This document shows positions 54,862 through 64,000 of a DNA stretch of 64,000 nucleotides, piece after piece. The DNA comes from Janthinobacterium lividum. Its GTDB lineage: Bacteria; Pseudomonadota; Gammaproteobacteria; Burkholderiales; Burkholderiaceae_D. Location of the stretch: NCBI RefSeq assembly GCF_011601275.1, contig NZ_JAAOLY010000003.1:310001-374000 (forward strand), read 5' to 3'. Both the position numbers and the translations under genes were made by a program. The notes beneath the pieces are model-generated. The model was not told the origin of the DNA, searched no databases, and saw only the letters and a program-made list of their open reading frames with translations. The first letter of the stretch is position 1. The number at the start of each line of letters is the position of its first letter.

Positions 54862-55805
54862 TGAAGCTTGACGTTGTTACCTACGGCGAGGCGATGGCGA
54901 TGTTCGTTGCCGAGCAAACGGGCGACCTGGCGACCGTGGCGCACTTTACGCGCCGCCTGGCCGGCGCCGAGACGAATGTCGCCATCGGCCTGGCGCGCCT
55001 GGGCTTGAAAGTCGGCTGGCTGAGCCGGGTGGGCGACGACTCGTTCGGCCGCTTCATCCGCGCCAGCGTGCAGGCAGAGGGCGTCGATTGCAGCCGGGTC
55101 GTCGCCGTCGCCGGCCAGTCCAGCGGCTTCCTGCTCAAGGAGAAGGCCGAGAACGGCGCCGATCCGCTGGTCGAGTACTTCCGCAAGGGTTCCGCCGCCA
55201 GCCGGCTGGCGCCCGAGCACTTCGATCCAGCCTATTTCCTGTCCGCGCGCCACTTGCATGCTACCGGCGTGGCCGCGGCGCTGTCCGAGACCAGCCTGGC
55301 GTTCGCCGGCCAGGCGCTCGACTTCATGCGCGCCAACGGCCGCAGCGTATCGTTCGATCCGAACCTGCGGCCGTCGCTGTGGCCGTCGCAAGCCGTCATG
55401 GTCGAACAGATCAACCGCCTCGCCGCCAAGGCGGACTGGGTGCTGCCCGGCCTGGGGGAAGGAAAAATCCTCACCGGCCACGACCTGCCGCATGACGTCG
55501 CCGGCTTTTATCTGCAGCAGGGCGCGCGCCTGGTGGTCCTCAAGCTGGGCGCCGAGGGCGCCTATTACCGCACGGCCGATGGCGACAGCGGCATGGTGCC
55601 GGGCGAGCGCGTGGCCAACGTGGTCGACACGGTGGGCGCCGGCGACGGCTTCGCGGCTGGCCTGGTCAGCGCCTTGCTGGAAGGTTTGCCGCTGGCGCAG
55701 GCGGTAGGGCGCGGCAACCGGGTCGGCGCCTTCGCCATCCAGGTGGCCGGCGACATGGAAGGCTTGCCGACCCGCGCCCAGCTCGACGCGCTGGTCCCAT
55801 CTTGA
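54858..55805 (+). CDS. kguK: PfkB-family 2-ketogluconate kinase
   Basis: A 315-residue ribokinase-fold enzyme. Visible are DVVTYGEAMAMFV, the substrate-side AGAETNVAIGLARLGLKVGW, VSFDPNLRPSLW and the catalytic/anion-hole motif DTVGAGDGFAAGL. The closest role by context is phosphorylation of 2-ketogluconate to 6-phospho-2-ketogluconate; 2-keto-3-deoxygluconate kinase (KdgK) is the alternative. GGAGG precedes the ATG. Confidence 0.82.
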   Translation: MMKLDVVTYGEAMAMFVAEQTGDLATVAHFTRRLAGAETNVAIGLARLGLKVGWLSRVGDDSFGRFIRASVQAEGVDCSRVVAVAGQSSGFLLKEKAENGADPLVEYFRKGSAASRLAPEHFDPAYFLSARHLHATGVAAALSETSLAFAGQALDFMRANGRSVSFDPNLRPSLWPSQAVMVEQINRLAAKADWVLPGLGEGKILTGHDLPHDVAGFYLQQGARLVVLKLGAEGAYYRTADGDSGMVPGERVANVVDTVGAGDGFAAGLVSALLEGLPLAQAVGRGNRVGAFAIQVAGDMEGLPTRAQLDALVPS

Positions 55806-55825
55806 ACCGTACAGGGGAAACACTC

Positions 55826-56785
55826 GTGAAAAAACATGTGGTTGTCTATAAAAAGCTGGCCGAGCCGCTGCTGGCGCGCCTGCGCGCCGAATGCGAGGTG
55901 ACGTACTTCGAAGCGATCGATGCGGGCAACCGCGCCGCATTTGCCGCCGCCATCCGCGATGCGCACGGTTTGCTGGGCGCCAGCGTGCGCCTGGACCGCG
56001 AACTGCTGGACCCGGCCTTGGACCTGCGCATCATTTCCACCATTTCCGTGGGCGTCGACCAGTTCGACGTCGATTACCTGCGCGAACGGGGCATCTTGCT
56101 GGCCAATACGCCGGACGTGCTGACGGAAACGACGGCCGACACGATCTTTGCGCTGATCCTTGCCAGCGCGCGGCGCGTCGTCGAACTGGCCGAATTCGTC
56201 AAGGCCGGACGCTGGACGCGCAGCGTGGGCGAAAGCCAGTACGGCGTCAACGTGCACGGCAAGACCATCGGCATGCTGGGCATGGGCCGCATCGGCCGCG
56301 CCGTCGCCCGCCGGGCCGCGCTGGGTTTCGGCATGCAGGTGCTGTACGTGAACGGCGAATCGGTGCCCGAGGTGGAGGCGGCGCTGGGCGCGCGCCAGGT
56401 ACTGCTCGATGACTTGCTGGCCGGCTCCGATTTCGTCTGCGTGGTACTGCCGCTGACGGCGCAGACGGAACGCATGATGGGCCGGCGCGAGTTCGCGCTG
56501 ATGCGCCCCGGCGCCATCTTCATCAACGGCTCGCGCGGGCGCATCGTCGACGAGGCGGCGCTGATCGAGGCGCTGCAGCAGGGCACCATCCACGGCGCCG
56601 GCCTGGACGTGTTCGAGCGCGAACCGTTGGCGCCGGGCAATCCGCTGCCGGGCATGGCCAACGTGGTGGCGCTGCCGCATATCGGTTCGGCCACGCACGA
56701 AACGCGCTACGCCATGGCGCAGCAAGCCGTGGACAACCTGCTGGCCGGTCTGCGCGGCGAGCGTCCGCGCTACCTAGTCGGCTAA
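55826..56785 (+). CDS. kguD: 2-hydroxyacid dehydrogenase, 2-ketogluconate (6-phosphate) reductase
   Basis: A 319-residue D-isomer 2-hydroxyacid dehydrogenase. NAD(P) site GMLGMGRIGRAVARR, catalytic Arg in INGSRGRIVDE, Glu in FEREPLAPG and His in LPHIGSATHETR are all present. It resembles GhrB/TkrA; with kguE and kguK upstream it fits KguD, reducing 6-phospho-2-ketogluconate to 6-phosphogluconate. GTG 55826 is preferred (AGGGGAAA upstream) over a TTG at 55802. Confidence 0.85.
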   Translation: MKKHVVVYKKLAEPLLARLRAECEVTYFEAIDAGNRAAFAAAIRDAHGLLGASVRLDRELLDPALDLRIISTISVGVDQFDVDYLRERGILLANTPDVLTETTADTIFALILASARRVVELAEFVKAGRWTRSVGESQYGVNVHGKTIGMLGMGRIGRAVARRAALGFGMQVLYVNGESVPEVEAALGARQVLLDDLLAGSDFVCVVLPLTAQTERMMGRREFALMRPGAIFINGSRGRIVDEAALIEALQQGTIHGAGLDVFEREPLAPGNPLPGMANVVALPHIGSATHETRYAMAQQAVDNLLAGLRGERPRYLVG

Positions 56786-56819
56786 GAGCAGTATCGATAA
56801 AAAATAGACAGGGAAAGAA

Positions 56820-57842
56820 ATGAAGAACAAGGTAGCAAGGGCAATGATCATCGGCGTAGGCGCTTGCGGCGGTCTGTGTTGCGCGCAGTCGAACGTGACC
56901 ATGTATGGCATCGCGGACCTGGGCGTGGTGTCCGAGAACGGCGGCCCCGGCGGCAGGGTGCTCAAGGTGACCAGCGGCATCGCCAACGGTTCGCGCCTCG
57001 GTTTCAAGGGCAGTGAAGAGCTGGGCGGCGGCATGACGGCGATGTTTACCTTCGATGCGGGCATCCTGGCCGACACGGGCGCATCGGCCCAGGGCGGTCT
57101 GCTGTTCGGACGCCAGGCTTTCGTCGGCCTGGCCGGCGCGGCGGGTACGCTGCGGCTGGGCCGCCAGTACACCTTCATCGATAGCAGCCTGGGGGCGCTG
57201 GACCCGTTTTACCTGGGTTTTGCGGGCAGGATAAGCAATGTCTTCACGGCTGGCTACATCAGCCGGGTCGACAACAGCATCACCTACAGCTCGCCCGTGC
57301 GCGGCGGCCTTTCCGGCGAACTGGCGTACGGCTTCGGCGAAGTGCCGGGCGACGCATCGGCCAAACGCTACGCGGGCGCGGCGGCCACCTATGCCAGCGG
57401 TCCGCTGTATGTGCGCATGGCGCACCAGGATGCCAATACGATATCAAGCGCGCTGGTGACGGGCAGGGCACGCAACACGGTGCTGGGCGCCACCTGGGAC
57501 TTCGGCGTCGTCAAGGCGCATGGCGCCGTCGCCGTCAGCAAGAGCACGGCGGGCGCCGCCACCACGGTCGACAGCGCGGACCTGATGCTGGGCGCCACCG
57601 TACCCGTGGGCCCGCACCGCATCCTGTTCTCGTACGTGCGGCGCGACGACCGGCGCGCCGCCAACGGTGACGCTTCTCAAATCGGCATCGGCTACACCTA
57701 CGCGCTGTCGAAGCGCAGCACCTTGTATGCGGCCTACGCGCACATCGACAACCGCAACGGCGCCGCCTACGTGGTGGGCAACGCCACCGACAACGGCACC
57801 GGCAACCAGGCCTGGAACCTGGGCCTGCGCCACACTTTTTAA
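56820..57842 (+). CDS. Gram-negative trimeric porin
   Basis: A 340-residue beta-barrel porin of the betaproteobacterial OmpC/Omp32 type: signal peptide ending about LCCA, mature start QSNVTMYGIADLGV, SRLGFKGSEELGGGMTAMF, LFGRQAFVGLAG, and the terminal NLGLRHTF with C-terminal Phe for BAM recognition. It probably supplies outer-membrane entry for the operon's substrate. 34 nt after kguD. Confidence 0.92.
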   Translation: MKNKVARAMIIGVGACGGLCCAQSNVTMYGIADLGVVSENGGPGGRVLKVTSGIANGSRLGFKGSEELGGGMTAMFTFDAGILADTGASAQGGLLFGRQAFVGLAGAAGTLRLGRQYTFIDSSLGALDPFYLGFAGRISNVFTAGYISRVDNSITYSSPVRGGLSGELAYGFGEVPGDASAKRYAGAAATYASGPLYVRMAHQDANTISSALVTGRARNTVLGATWDFGVVKAHGAVAVSKSTAGAATTVDSADLMLGATVPVGPHRILFSYVRRDDRRAANGDASQIGIGYTYALSKRSTLYAAYAHIDNRNGAAYVVGNATDNGTGNQAWNLGLRHTF

Positions 57843-57854
57843 CGGGAGAATCGA

Positions 57855-58856
57855 ATGAAGAAAACCGGATGGATTTTGGTCGGCGCCAGCACCGTGGCGC
57901 GCGAATGGATGGTCGACGCGATCGGCCAGCAGGGCGATGCCGAAGTGCTGGCCGTGGTCAGCACCGACGCCGCGCGCGGCGCCGCCTTTGCCGAGCAGTT
58001 CGGCGTCGCCGCCAGCTACACGGACCTCGATGCGGCGCTCGCGCATCCGGGAGCGGACGCCGTTTACATCAGCACCACCAACGAGTTGCACATGGCGCAG
58101 ACCTTGCAGGCGGCGCGCGCCGGCAAGCACGTGTTGTGCGAAAAGCCGCTGGCGCTGAACCTGGAAGACGCGCGCCGCATGGTCGACGGCTGTGCCGAGG
58201 CGGGCGTGTTGCTGGGGATTAACCACCACCTGCGCAACGCGGCCAGCCATGGCAAGGTGCGCGAGCTGATACGCGCCGGCGAGATCGGCCAGCCCCTGTA
58301 TGGCCGCGTGCTGCACGCGAACAACCTGCCGCAGCACCTGCGCGGCTGGCGCCTGGACGCGCCCGAGTCGGGCGGCGTCACGCTCGACATGTTCGTGCAC
58401 GATGTCGACACCTTGCGCTTCCTGCTCGACGCGGAACCGCGCCACGTCACCGCCTGCGCCACCAGCGGCGGCATGACGGTGGCCGGACTGGAAGAGGGAT
58501 TGATGGCCGTCATCGAGTTCGACAACGGCACCCTGGTACAGGTGCACGACGCGTTCAACGCGCCGTATTCGCTGTCCGGCGTGGAAATCATCGGCACGAA
58601 GGGCACCATCTTCGCCACCGGCGTGATGACGCAGCGCCCCGTCGGCACCATCAGCCTGACGCGCGACGGCGGCAGCATCGATATCCCCGTCGAGCATGAA
58701 AACCTGTACGTGCGCTCGGTGCGCGCATTCCAGCGCGCCATGCGCGGCGAAGGGCAGCCGGCCGCCACCGGCGACGACGGCATGCGCGCGCTGGCCACGG
58801 CGTTGGCGGCGCAGCAGGCCAGCCGCAGCCACCAGCGCGTGACCCTGGCCAGCTGA
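57855..58856 (+). CDS. afr: Gfo/Idh/MocA oxidoreductase, 1,5-anhydro-D-fructose reductase-like
   Basis: A 333-residue two-domain oxidoreductase: GWILVGASTVAREWMVDAI, STTNELHMAQTLQAARAGKH, the EKPLAL catalytic-Lys motif and NHHLRNAASH are, from memory, nearly the same as in Sinorhizobium 1,5-anhydro-D-fructose reductase, including the GASTxAREW opening. The reaction on an unusual sugar is inferred; a generic sugar dehydrogenase is the alternative. Last gene of the kgu-type operon, GGGAG before the ATG. Confidence 0.85.
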   Translation: MKKTGWILVGASTVAREWMVDAIGQQGDAEVLAVVSTDAARGAAFAEQFGVAASYTDLDAALAHPGADAVYISTTNELHMAQTLQAARAGKHVLCEKPLALNLEDARRMVDGCAEAGVLLGINHHLRNAASHGKVRELIRAGEIGQPLYGRVLHANNLPQHLRGWRLDAPESGGVTLDMFVHDVDTLRFLLDAEPRHVTACATSGGMTVAGLEEGLMAVIEFDNGTLVQVHDAFNAPYSLSGVEIIGTKGTIFATGVMTQRPVGTISLTRDGGSIDIPVEHENLYVRSVRAFQRAMRGEGQPAATGDDGMRALATALAAQQASRSHQRVTLAS

Positions 58857-58870
58857 CAGCCGGCGTGAAA

Positions 58871-58905
58871 AAAAAGCCGCCTGATCGCAAAATCAGGCGG
58901 CTTTT
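58871..58905. terminator. bidirectional intrinsic terminator
   Basis: AGCCGCCTGAT/ATCAGGCGGCT, 6-nt loop, flanked by A-run and T-run; ends both the kgu-type operon and the prfB-HAD-lysS group. Confidence 0.93.
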
Positions 58906-58924
58906 TATCGGCTTGCGTCCGTGA

Positions 58925-60454
58925 TTATTCTTCGCGGCGCAAATGCGGGAACAATAATACGTCGCGGATGTTCGGCGAATCCGTGATGATCATCATCAGG
59001 CGGTCGATGCCGATGCCGCAGCCGCCGGCCGGCGGCATGCCGTATTCCAGCGCGCGGATGTAGTCGGCGTCGTAGAACATCGCCTCTTCATCGCCGGCGT
59101 CCTTGGCGGCCACTTGCGCCAGGAAGCGGGCCGACTGGTCTTCCGCATCGTTTAACTCGGAGAAACCGTTGGCGATCTCGCGGCCCACCATGAACAGCTC
59201 GAAGCGTTCGGTGATGCCGGCCACCGTGTCGGAAGCGCGCGCCAGTGGCGACACTTCGACCGGGTAGTCGATGATGTAGGTCGGTTCCCACAGCTGCGCT
59301 TCAGCCGTTTCTTCGAACAGCGCCAGTTGCAGCGCGCCCAGGCCGGCCGTGGCGAACGGCTTGACGCCGAATTTCTTCAGTTCTTCCTTGATGAAGTCCG
59401 CATCGTTCAATTGCTCCGGCGTATAGCCAGGCGCGTACTTGTTGATCGCTTCGACGATGGTCAGGCGGTGGAACGGTTTTGCCAGGTCCAGTTCGCGGCC
59501 GCCGTAGGTCAGGGTGGCGGTGCCGTGCGCGTCGATGGCGGCTTGGCGGATGACGGCTTCCGTGAAGTCCATCAGCCATTTGTAGTCGGTGTAGGCCGCG
59601 TAGAATTCCATCATCGTGAATTCAGGATTGTGACGGATCGACACGCCTTCGTTGCGGAAGTTGCGGTTGATCTCGAACACGCGGTCAAAGCCGCCCACGA
59701 CCAGACGCTTCAGGTACAGCTCGGGCGCGATACGCAGGAACATCTGCATGTCCAGCGCATTGTGGTGCGTGATGAAGGGCTTGGCCGCCGCGCCGCCGGG
59801 GATCGTGTGCAGCATCGGCGTTTCCACTTCCATGAACTCGTTCTTTTCCATGAAGCGGCGGATCGACGAGATGGCGGCGGTACGCGCCTTGAAGGTGCGG
59901 CGCGTCTCTTCGTTCATGATCAGGTCGACGTAGCGCTGGCGGTACTTCGTTTCCTGGTCGGCCAGGCCGTGGAATTTGTCCGGCAACGGGCGCAGCGACT
60001 TGGTGATCAAGCGCAGTTGCGTGACCTTGATGGTCAGTTCGTCCGTCTTGGTCTTGAACAGGGTGCCCGTCACGCCCAGGATATCGCCCAGGTCATAGTG
60101 GTGCAGCGCGGCCATGGCCGCTTCGCCGGTGAGGTCCAAAGTGGCGTAGATCTGGATGCGGCCGTCGGCTTTCGGGCCGGAAGCGTCTTGCAGGGTGGCG
60201 AAAGCGGCTTTCTTGCCCGCTTCGCGTTTGAGCATCATGCGGCCTGCCAGCACCACGGTGACAGGTTCGGCTTCCAGCTCTTCGCGCGTCTTGCTGCCGT
60301 ATTGCGCGTGCAGGTCGGCCGCCTTGTGCTCGGGGCGGAAATCGTTCGGGAAGGCGACGCCTTGTTCGCGCAGTGCTGCCAGCTTGACGCGGCGCTCGGC
60401 GATGATCTTGTTTTCATCGGGTGCGGCGGCTTGTTCTTGGATATCCGTAGTCAT
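58925..60454 (-). CDS. lysS: lysyl-tRNA synthetase (class II)
   Basis: A 509-residue class II synthetase: N-terminal anticodon-binding OB fold, then motif 2 [18 protein letters not shown] and motif 3 [11 protein letters not shown] with [16 protein letters not shown] between. Length and order are standard. It follows the HAD gene (18-nt gap) and prfB on the same strand, the usual prfB-lysS grouping. Confidence 0.97.
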   Translation of the reverse strand: MTTDIQEQAAAPDENKIIAERRVKLAALREQGVAFPNDFRPEHKAADLHAQYGSKTREELEAEPVTVVLAGRMMLKREAGKKAAFATLQDASGPKADGRIQIYATLDLTGEAAMAALHHYDLGDILGVTGTLFKTKTDELTIKVTQLRLITKSLRPLPDKFHGLADQETKYRQRYVDLIMNEETRRTFKARTAAISSIRRFMEKNEFMEVETPMLHTIPGGAAAKPFITHHNALDMQMFLRIAPELYLKRLVVGGFDRVFEINRNFRNEGVSIRHNPEFTMMEFYAAYTDYKWLMDFTEAVIRQAAIDAHGTATLTYGGRELDLAKPFHRLTIVEAINKYAPGYTPEQLNDADFIKEELKKFGVKPFATAGLGALQLALFEETAEAQLWEPTYIIDYPVEVSPLARASDTVAGITERFELFMVGREIANGFSELNDAEDQSARFLAQVAAKDAGDEEAMFYDADYIRALEYGMPPAGGCGIGIDRLMMIITDSPNIRDVLLFPHLRREE

Positions 60455-60472
60455 GGTGTTCTTCGTTGGTGA

Positions 60473-61174
60473 TTATTGATGATGTGGCGCCAGCGCAGGC
60501 GCCACGCTGGCAAACAGTGCGTCGACGTCGAGCGCGGAGAAATCCGGCACGATGGCAATGACGTTGTCGAAGGCGGCAAATGCTTCGGCGGGCAGGGTGG
60601 TGGTGAGCACCACGACGCGCATGCCGGCACGGCGCGCCGCTTCCACACCCAGGGGTGCGTCTTCAAAGACGATGCAGTTGTGCGGCTGCGCGCCGGCCAG
60701 CAGCGCGCCTTTCAGGAAAACGTCCGGGTGCGGCTTGCCCCGTTCCACGTCGGCGGCGCCGACGATGGCGTCGAAGCGGTGGCGCAGGTCCAGGCCGTCG
60801 AGCGTGAATGCGATGTTCTCGGCCGGCGCTGCCGTCCCGACCACTAGCCCGACGCCGGCCTGGCGCGCGCTGGCGATCAGCCGGTCGAAACCGGCGACCG
60901 TGGCCAAGTGCGGGCCATACAGTTCGCGGTAGACGACTTCCTTTTCAGCCAGCAGGGTGACGTGGTCGGCTTCCTCGCCCAGGTACTTGGCGATGATTTC
61001 GTGTCCCTGGCGTCCCGCCGTGTCGCGGAAAAAGGCATCCGCATCCAGCGCATGGCCGTGGCGTTCAAAGAACGCCAGCCACGATGTCGTGTGGAAGGCC
61101 ATGTTGTCGACGATCGTGCCATCCATGTCGAACAGGAAGGCGCGCTTTGCCAATGCCGGAGCGGATGCGTTCAT
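60473..61174 (-). CDS. HAD-family phosphatase (beta-phosphoglucomutase-like)
   Basis: A 233-residue HAD hydrolase of the subfamily with a helical cap: motif I FLFDMDGTIVDN, motif II VVGTAAPAE, and GKPHPDVFLKGA with FEDAPLGVEAARRAGM. Substrate unknown; it may be a phosphosugar phosphatase. Only 2 nt separate it from the prfB stop, so it is part of the prfB-lysS operon. Confidence 0.88.
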   Translation of the reverse strand: MNASAPALAKRAFLFDMDGTIVDNMAFHTTSWLAFFERHGHALDADAFFRDTAGRQGHEIIAKYLGEEADHVTLLAEKEVVYRELYGPHLATVAGFDRLIASARQAGVGLVVGTAAPAENIAFTLDGLDLRHRFDAIVGAADVERGKPHPDVFLKGALLAGAQPHNCIVFEDAPLGVEAARRAGMRVVVLTTTLPAEAFAAFDNVIAIVPDFSALDVDALFASVAPALAPHHQ

Positions 61175-61176
61175 CC

Positions 61177-62281
61177 TTATACGCCTTGCTTGAGCGAGGC
61201 GGAAATGAACTCGTCGATGTCGCCATCGAGCACGCCCTTGGTATTGCCCGTCTCGAAACCGGTGCGCAAGTCCTTGATGCGGGACTGGTCCAGCACGTAG
61301 GAACGGATCTGGTGACCCCAGCCCACGTCCGTCTTCGAGTCTTCCAGCTTTTGCTGTTCGCTCATGCGCTTGCGCAGCTCATGCTCGTACAGCTTCGCTT
61401 TCAGCATTTCCATCGCTTCGGCGCGGTTGCGGTGCTGCGAACGGTCGTTCTGGCACTGCACCACGATGCCGGTCGGCGCATGGGTCATGCGGACGGCGGA
61501 GTCGGTCTTGTTGATGTGCTGACCACCGGCGCCCGACGCGCGGTAGGTATCGACGCGGATATCGGCCGGGTTGACGTCGATCTCGATCGAATCGTCGACT
61601 TCCGGATACACGAACAGCGATGTAAACGAGGTATGGCGGCCGTTGGCCGAGTCGAACGGCGACTTGCGCACGAGGCGGTGCACGCCCGTTTCCGTGCGCA
61701 GGAAGCCGTAGGCGTGATCGCCCTCGACCTTCAAGGTGGCCGTCTTGATGCCGGCCACCTCGCCGTCGGACTGCTCGAGGATTTCGACCTTGAAGCCCTT
61801 GCGTTCGCAATAGCGCAGGTACTGGCGCAGCAGCATCGAGGCCCAGTCCTGGGCTTCCGTGCCGCCGGCGCCGGCCTGGATGTCGATGAAGCAGTTGTTC
61901 GGGTCCATCGGATTGTTGAACATCCGGCGGAATTCCATGCTTTCAATGACCTTGCGGATTTCCTGCACGTCCTGCTCGATCGCTTCGAGCGTATCGTCGT
62001 CACCTTCTTCGCGGGCCATGTCGAACAGGTCGCGGGTGTCGCGCAGGTCGGCATCGGCCTTGGCCAGGGTGAAGACGATGGCTTCCAGCGCCTTCTTCTC
62101 TTTACCGAGGTCCTGGGCGCGCTTGGGATCGTTCCAGACGGTTGGATCTTCCAGTTCTTCGTTGACTTGCTCTAGTTTCTCCGACTTGACAGTGAAGTCA
62201 AAGATACCTCCGAAGTTCGGCTTCGCGGACCGTCAGGTCATTGAGCAGGGCGGAGATGATATTGATGCGTTCGGCTTCCAT
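61177..62281 (-). CDS. prfB: peptide chain release factor 2 (RF2), expressed by +1 frameshift
   Basis: A 27-codon first frame from the ATG at 62281 ([20 protein letters not shown]...) ends at an in-frame TGA (62198-62200); reading then continues in the +1 frame for 340 codons to 61177, giving the normal RF2 length of 367. The GGQ peptidyl-tRNA hydrolysis loop is visible in [21 protein letters not shown]2 reads UGA and UAA. A TATAAT at 62318-62323 (minus) is the probable -10 box. Confidence 0.96.
62196..62213 (-). other. programmed +1 ribosomal frameshift site of prfB
   Basis: On the minus strand GGAGGTAT-CTT-TGA-C: the internal Shine-Dalgarno (GGAGG), CTT slippery codon and UGA stop are the classic RF2 autoregulatory site. 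Confidence 0.95.
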
Positions 62282-62317
62282 AATGTTCTGGTCTTCTATG
62301 GTGAAATCAAACCCTGA

Positions 62318-62323
62318 ATTATA
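62318..62323 (-). promoter_or_regulatory. candidate -10 box of prfB
   Basis: TATAAT on the minus strand, 36 nt before the prfB ATG; no clear -35 hexamer. Confidence 0.45.
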
Positions 62324-62483
62324 CGCGAGCGCGGCGCGTTTCCACTGCCGCCGCCGCGCAATTGCTGCCGCACGGGGCAATAAAATCGTCATTTCGCTGT
62401 ATTTGCGACAATATTTTTGCCTTGAAGATGGCTGGCGTGCTGCGTATGATGCTGGCGATATTGTCTTTCTACAGGAATACATC

Positions 62484-64000
62484 ATGCTTCAATCTCCCCG
62501 TCTTGCCCTGTTGCCGTTGCTGCTGGCCGGCTGCGGCACCTTGCCGCCCGCCGCCACCGGTCCGGTCCAGCCATCGGCCGCGCCGGCCGGCAGCAGCGCC
62601 ACCCTGGCCCTGCTGGAGACGACGGACTTGCACGCGAATGTGCTCAGTTATGATTACTACAAGCTGCAGGCGGAACCGTCGATCGGCCTGGAACGCACGG
62701 CGGCCCTGATCGCCCAGGCACGTGCGCAATTCCCGAACAACCTGTTGCTCGACAACGGCGACACCATCCAGGGCACGGCGCTGGCCGACTACCAGGCATT
62801 GGTAAAACCGCTGGCCTGCGACCAGACCCTGGCCATCTACAAGGCGATGAATTTGCTGAAAGTGGACGGCGGCGGCATCGGCAACCACGAATTCAACTAC
62901 GGCCTGGCGTTCCTGAGCCAGGTGACGGGTAACCGCTTCGACGTCGACAGCGTGGACTCAGCCAAACCGCGCTGCGCCGGCCCCGCGTTCCCGCAAGTGC
63001 TGGCCAACGTCTACAGCGTCAAGACGGGTAAACCCCTGTTCGCGCCATACCACATCATAGCCAAGCAAATCACGGCCACCGGCCCCGATGGCAAGGCCAT
63101 CACCGCTACCGTGAAGGTCGGCATCATCAGCTTTGCGCCGCCCACCATCATGGCCTGGGACAAGCGCTGGCTGGAAGGGCGCGTCTACACGCAGGGCGTG
63201 CGCGAGACGGCGGAAAAATTCATCCCCGAGATGCGCGCCAAGGGCGCCGAACTGGTGGTGGCGATCTCGCACGGCGGCCTCGATGACAGCCCGTATTCGC
63301 CCACCATGGAAAACGGCAATTACTACCTGTCGCAAGTGCCAGGCGTGGACGCCATGCTGATCGGCCACTCGCACCAGCTGTTCCCGAACGCGAGCAGCAC
63401 GGTGCCGCAATTTAATTTGCCCGGCGTCGACAAGGTCAAAGGGCTGGTGAACGGCGTGCCGACCGTGATGGCCAATTTGTGGGGCAAGCACCTGGGCGTG
63501 ATCGGCCTGCGCCTGCGCCACGACGGCAAGCAGTGGGTTGTCGACAAGCGCGCCACCACGGTGGAAGCGCGCGGCATCCAGAACGCGGACAAGAGTTATG
63601 TGGCCCCCGATCCTGCCATCGCCCAACTGGTGGCCGAGGAGCACGCGGCGACGATTGCCTACGTGCAGACGCCCGTGGGCAAGACGGACTTCCGCATGTC
63701 GACGTACTTCGCCGACGTGGGCGACGTGAGCGCCATCGAGGTGGTGAACCAGGCGCAGGCGGGCTATTTGGCTGCCTACGTCAAAGCGAACCTGCCGCAG
63801 TACGCGCACCTGCCCGTGCTGTCGATGTCGTCCCCGTTCAAGAGCGGCTCGGCCGGCGTGTCCGACTACACGGACGTCAAGGCGGGCAATGTGGCGCTCA
63901 ATAACGCGGCCGATCTGTATTTGTATCCGAACGCGCTGTATGGCGTGAAGATGAATGGCGCGGAGCTGAAGGCCTGGCTGGAACAGTCGGCGCAGCGTTT
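62484..64000 (+). CDS. cpdB: CpdB-like 2',3'-cyclic-nucleotide phosphodiesterase/3'-nucleotidase lipoprotein (cut by window edge)
   Basis: Open from the ATG at 62484 to the right edge (505 codons seen). A signal peptide ends in the lipobox LLAGC, so it is a lipoprotein. The calcineurin-like metallophosphatase domain shows LETTDLHANVLSYDYYK, LLLDNGDTIQGT, GGIGNHEFNYGL, AISHGGLDD and LIGHSHQLFP, followed by the start of the 5'-nucleotidase C-terminal domain. It should salvage nucleotides at the cell envelope. AGGA lies 8 nt upstream. A conventional 5'-nucleotidase (UshA-like) is the alternative. Confidence 0.88.
   Translation, partial: MLQSPRLALLPLLLAGCGTLPPAATGPVQPSAAPAGSSATLALLETTDLHANVLSYDYYKLQAEPSIGLERTAALIAQARAQFPNNLLLDNGDTIQGTALADYQALVKPLACDQTLAIYKAMNLLKVDGGGIGNHEFNYGLAFLSQVTGNRFDVDSVDSAKPRCAGPAFPQVLANVYSVKTGKPLFAPYHIIAKQITATGPDGKAITATVKVGIISFAPPTIMAWDKRWLEGRVYTQGVRETAEKFIPEMRAKGAELVVAISHGGLDDSPYSPTMENGNYYLSQVPGVDAMLIGHSHQLFPNASSTVPQFNLPGVDKVKGLVNGVPTVMANLWGKHLGVIGLRLRHDGKQWVVDKRATTVEARGIQNADKSYVAPDPAIAQLVAEEHAATIAYVQTPVGKTDFRMSTYFADVGDVSAIEVVNQAQAGYLAAYVKANLPQYAHLPVLSMSSPFKSGSAGVSDYTDVKAGNVALNNAADLYLYPNALYGVKMNGAELKAWLEQSAQR

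Overview
The window is a 64-kb stretch of a GC-rich (about 60-65 %) betaproteobacterial chromosome. Gene content and order (bamD divergent from rluD-pgeF-phaC-phaR-rimO, prfB-HAD-lysS, the polyhydroxybutyrate genes) and the protein sequences point to the Oxalobacteraceae, most likely Janthinobacterium or a close relative; this is recognition from memory, not a database result. I see no rRNA, tRNA, CRISPR array, insertion sequence or prophage. Both edges cut genes: an HD-GYP-type protein on the left and a CpdB-like nucleotidase on the right.

Layout. 1-12.4 kb is mostly housekeeping: HD-GYP protein, a YbdL-like aminotransferase, a PIN-domain protein, yaaA, bamD, rluD-pgeF, phaC, phaR, rimO, metC and a DUF4870-type membrane protein. 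A membrane-fused beta-lactamase-like serine hydrolase (12.4-14.3 kb) converges on a four-gene minus-strand operon (14.3-17.1 kb): nucleotidyltransferase-fold protein, TIGR04222-type membrane protein with a Gly/Cys tail, DUF692/MNIO oxidase and an 85-residue partner. This operon is the most interesting item: every junction overlaps, and the membrane protein's C-terminal Cys-Gly tail looks like a substrate for the iron oxidase. serB, mfd and a 5'-nucleotidase follow.

22.9-30.3 kb is signalling: two chemoreceptors, the second translationally coupled to an intact EAL phosphodiesterase, then a 925-residue winged-helix/NTPase/repeat regulator. 30.3-33.3 kb holds a secreted lipase with its foldase and a divergent TetR regulator whose 3' end lies in a REP-like palindrome. 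Then come mrcA (PBP1A), an OPT oligopeptide transporter, a secreted heparinase II/III-type polysaccharide lyase and, converging on it, a toroid-fold protein coupled to an AAC(3)-type acetyltransferase. 43.3-46.4 kb contains poorly characterised genes; a POT peptide transporter and ppnN follow.

49.8-58.9 kb is a 2-ketogluconate-type catabolic cluster: PtxS-like LacI regulator with two near-identical palindromic operators, a four-gene polar-amino-acid-type ABC importer, kguE-kguK-kguD homologues, a porin and a Gfo/Idh/MocA reductase closely resembling 1,5-anhydro-D-fructose reductase, ended by a strong bidirectional terminator. The importer stands where Pseudomonas has the KguT permease. The window ends with lysS, a HAD phosphatase, prfB with its programmed +1 frameshift, and the truncated nucleotidase.
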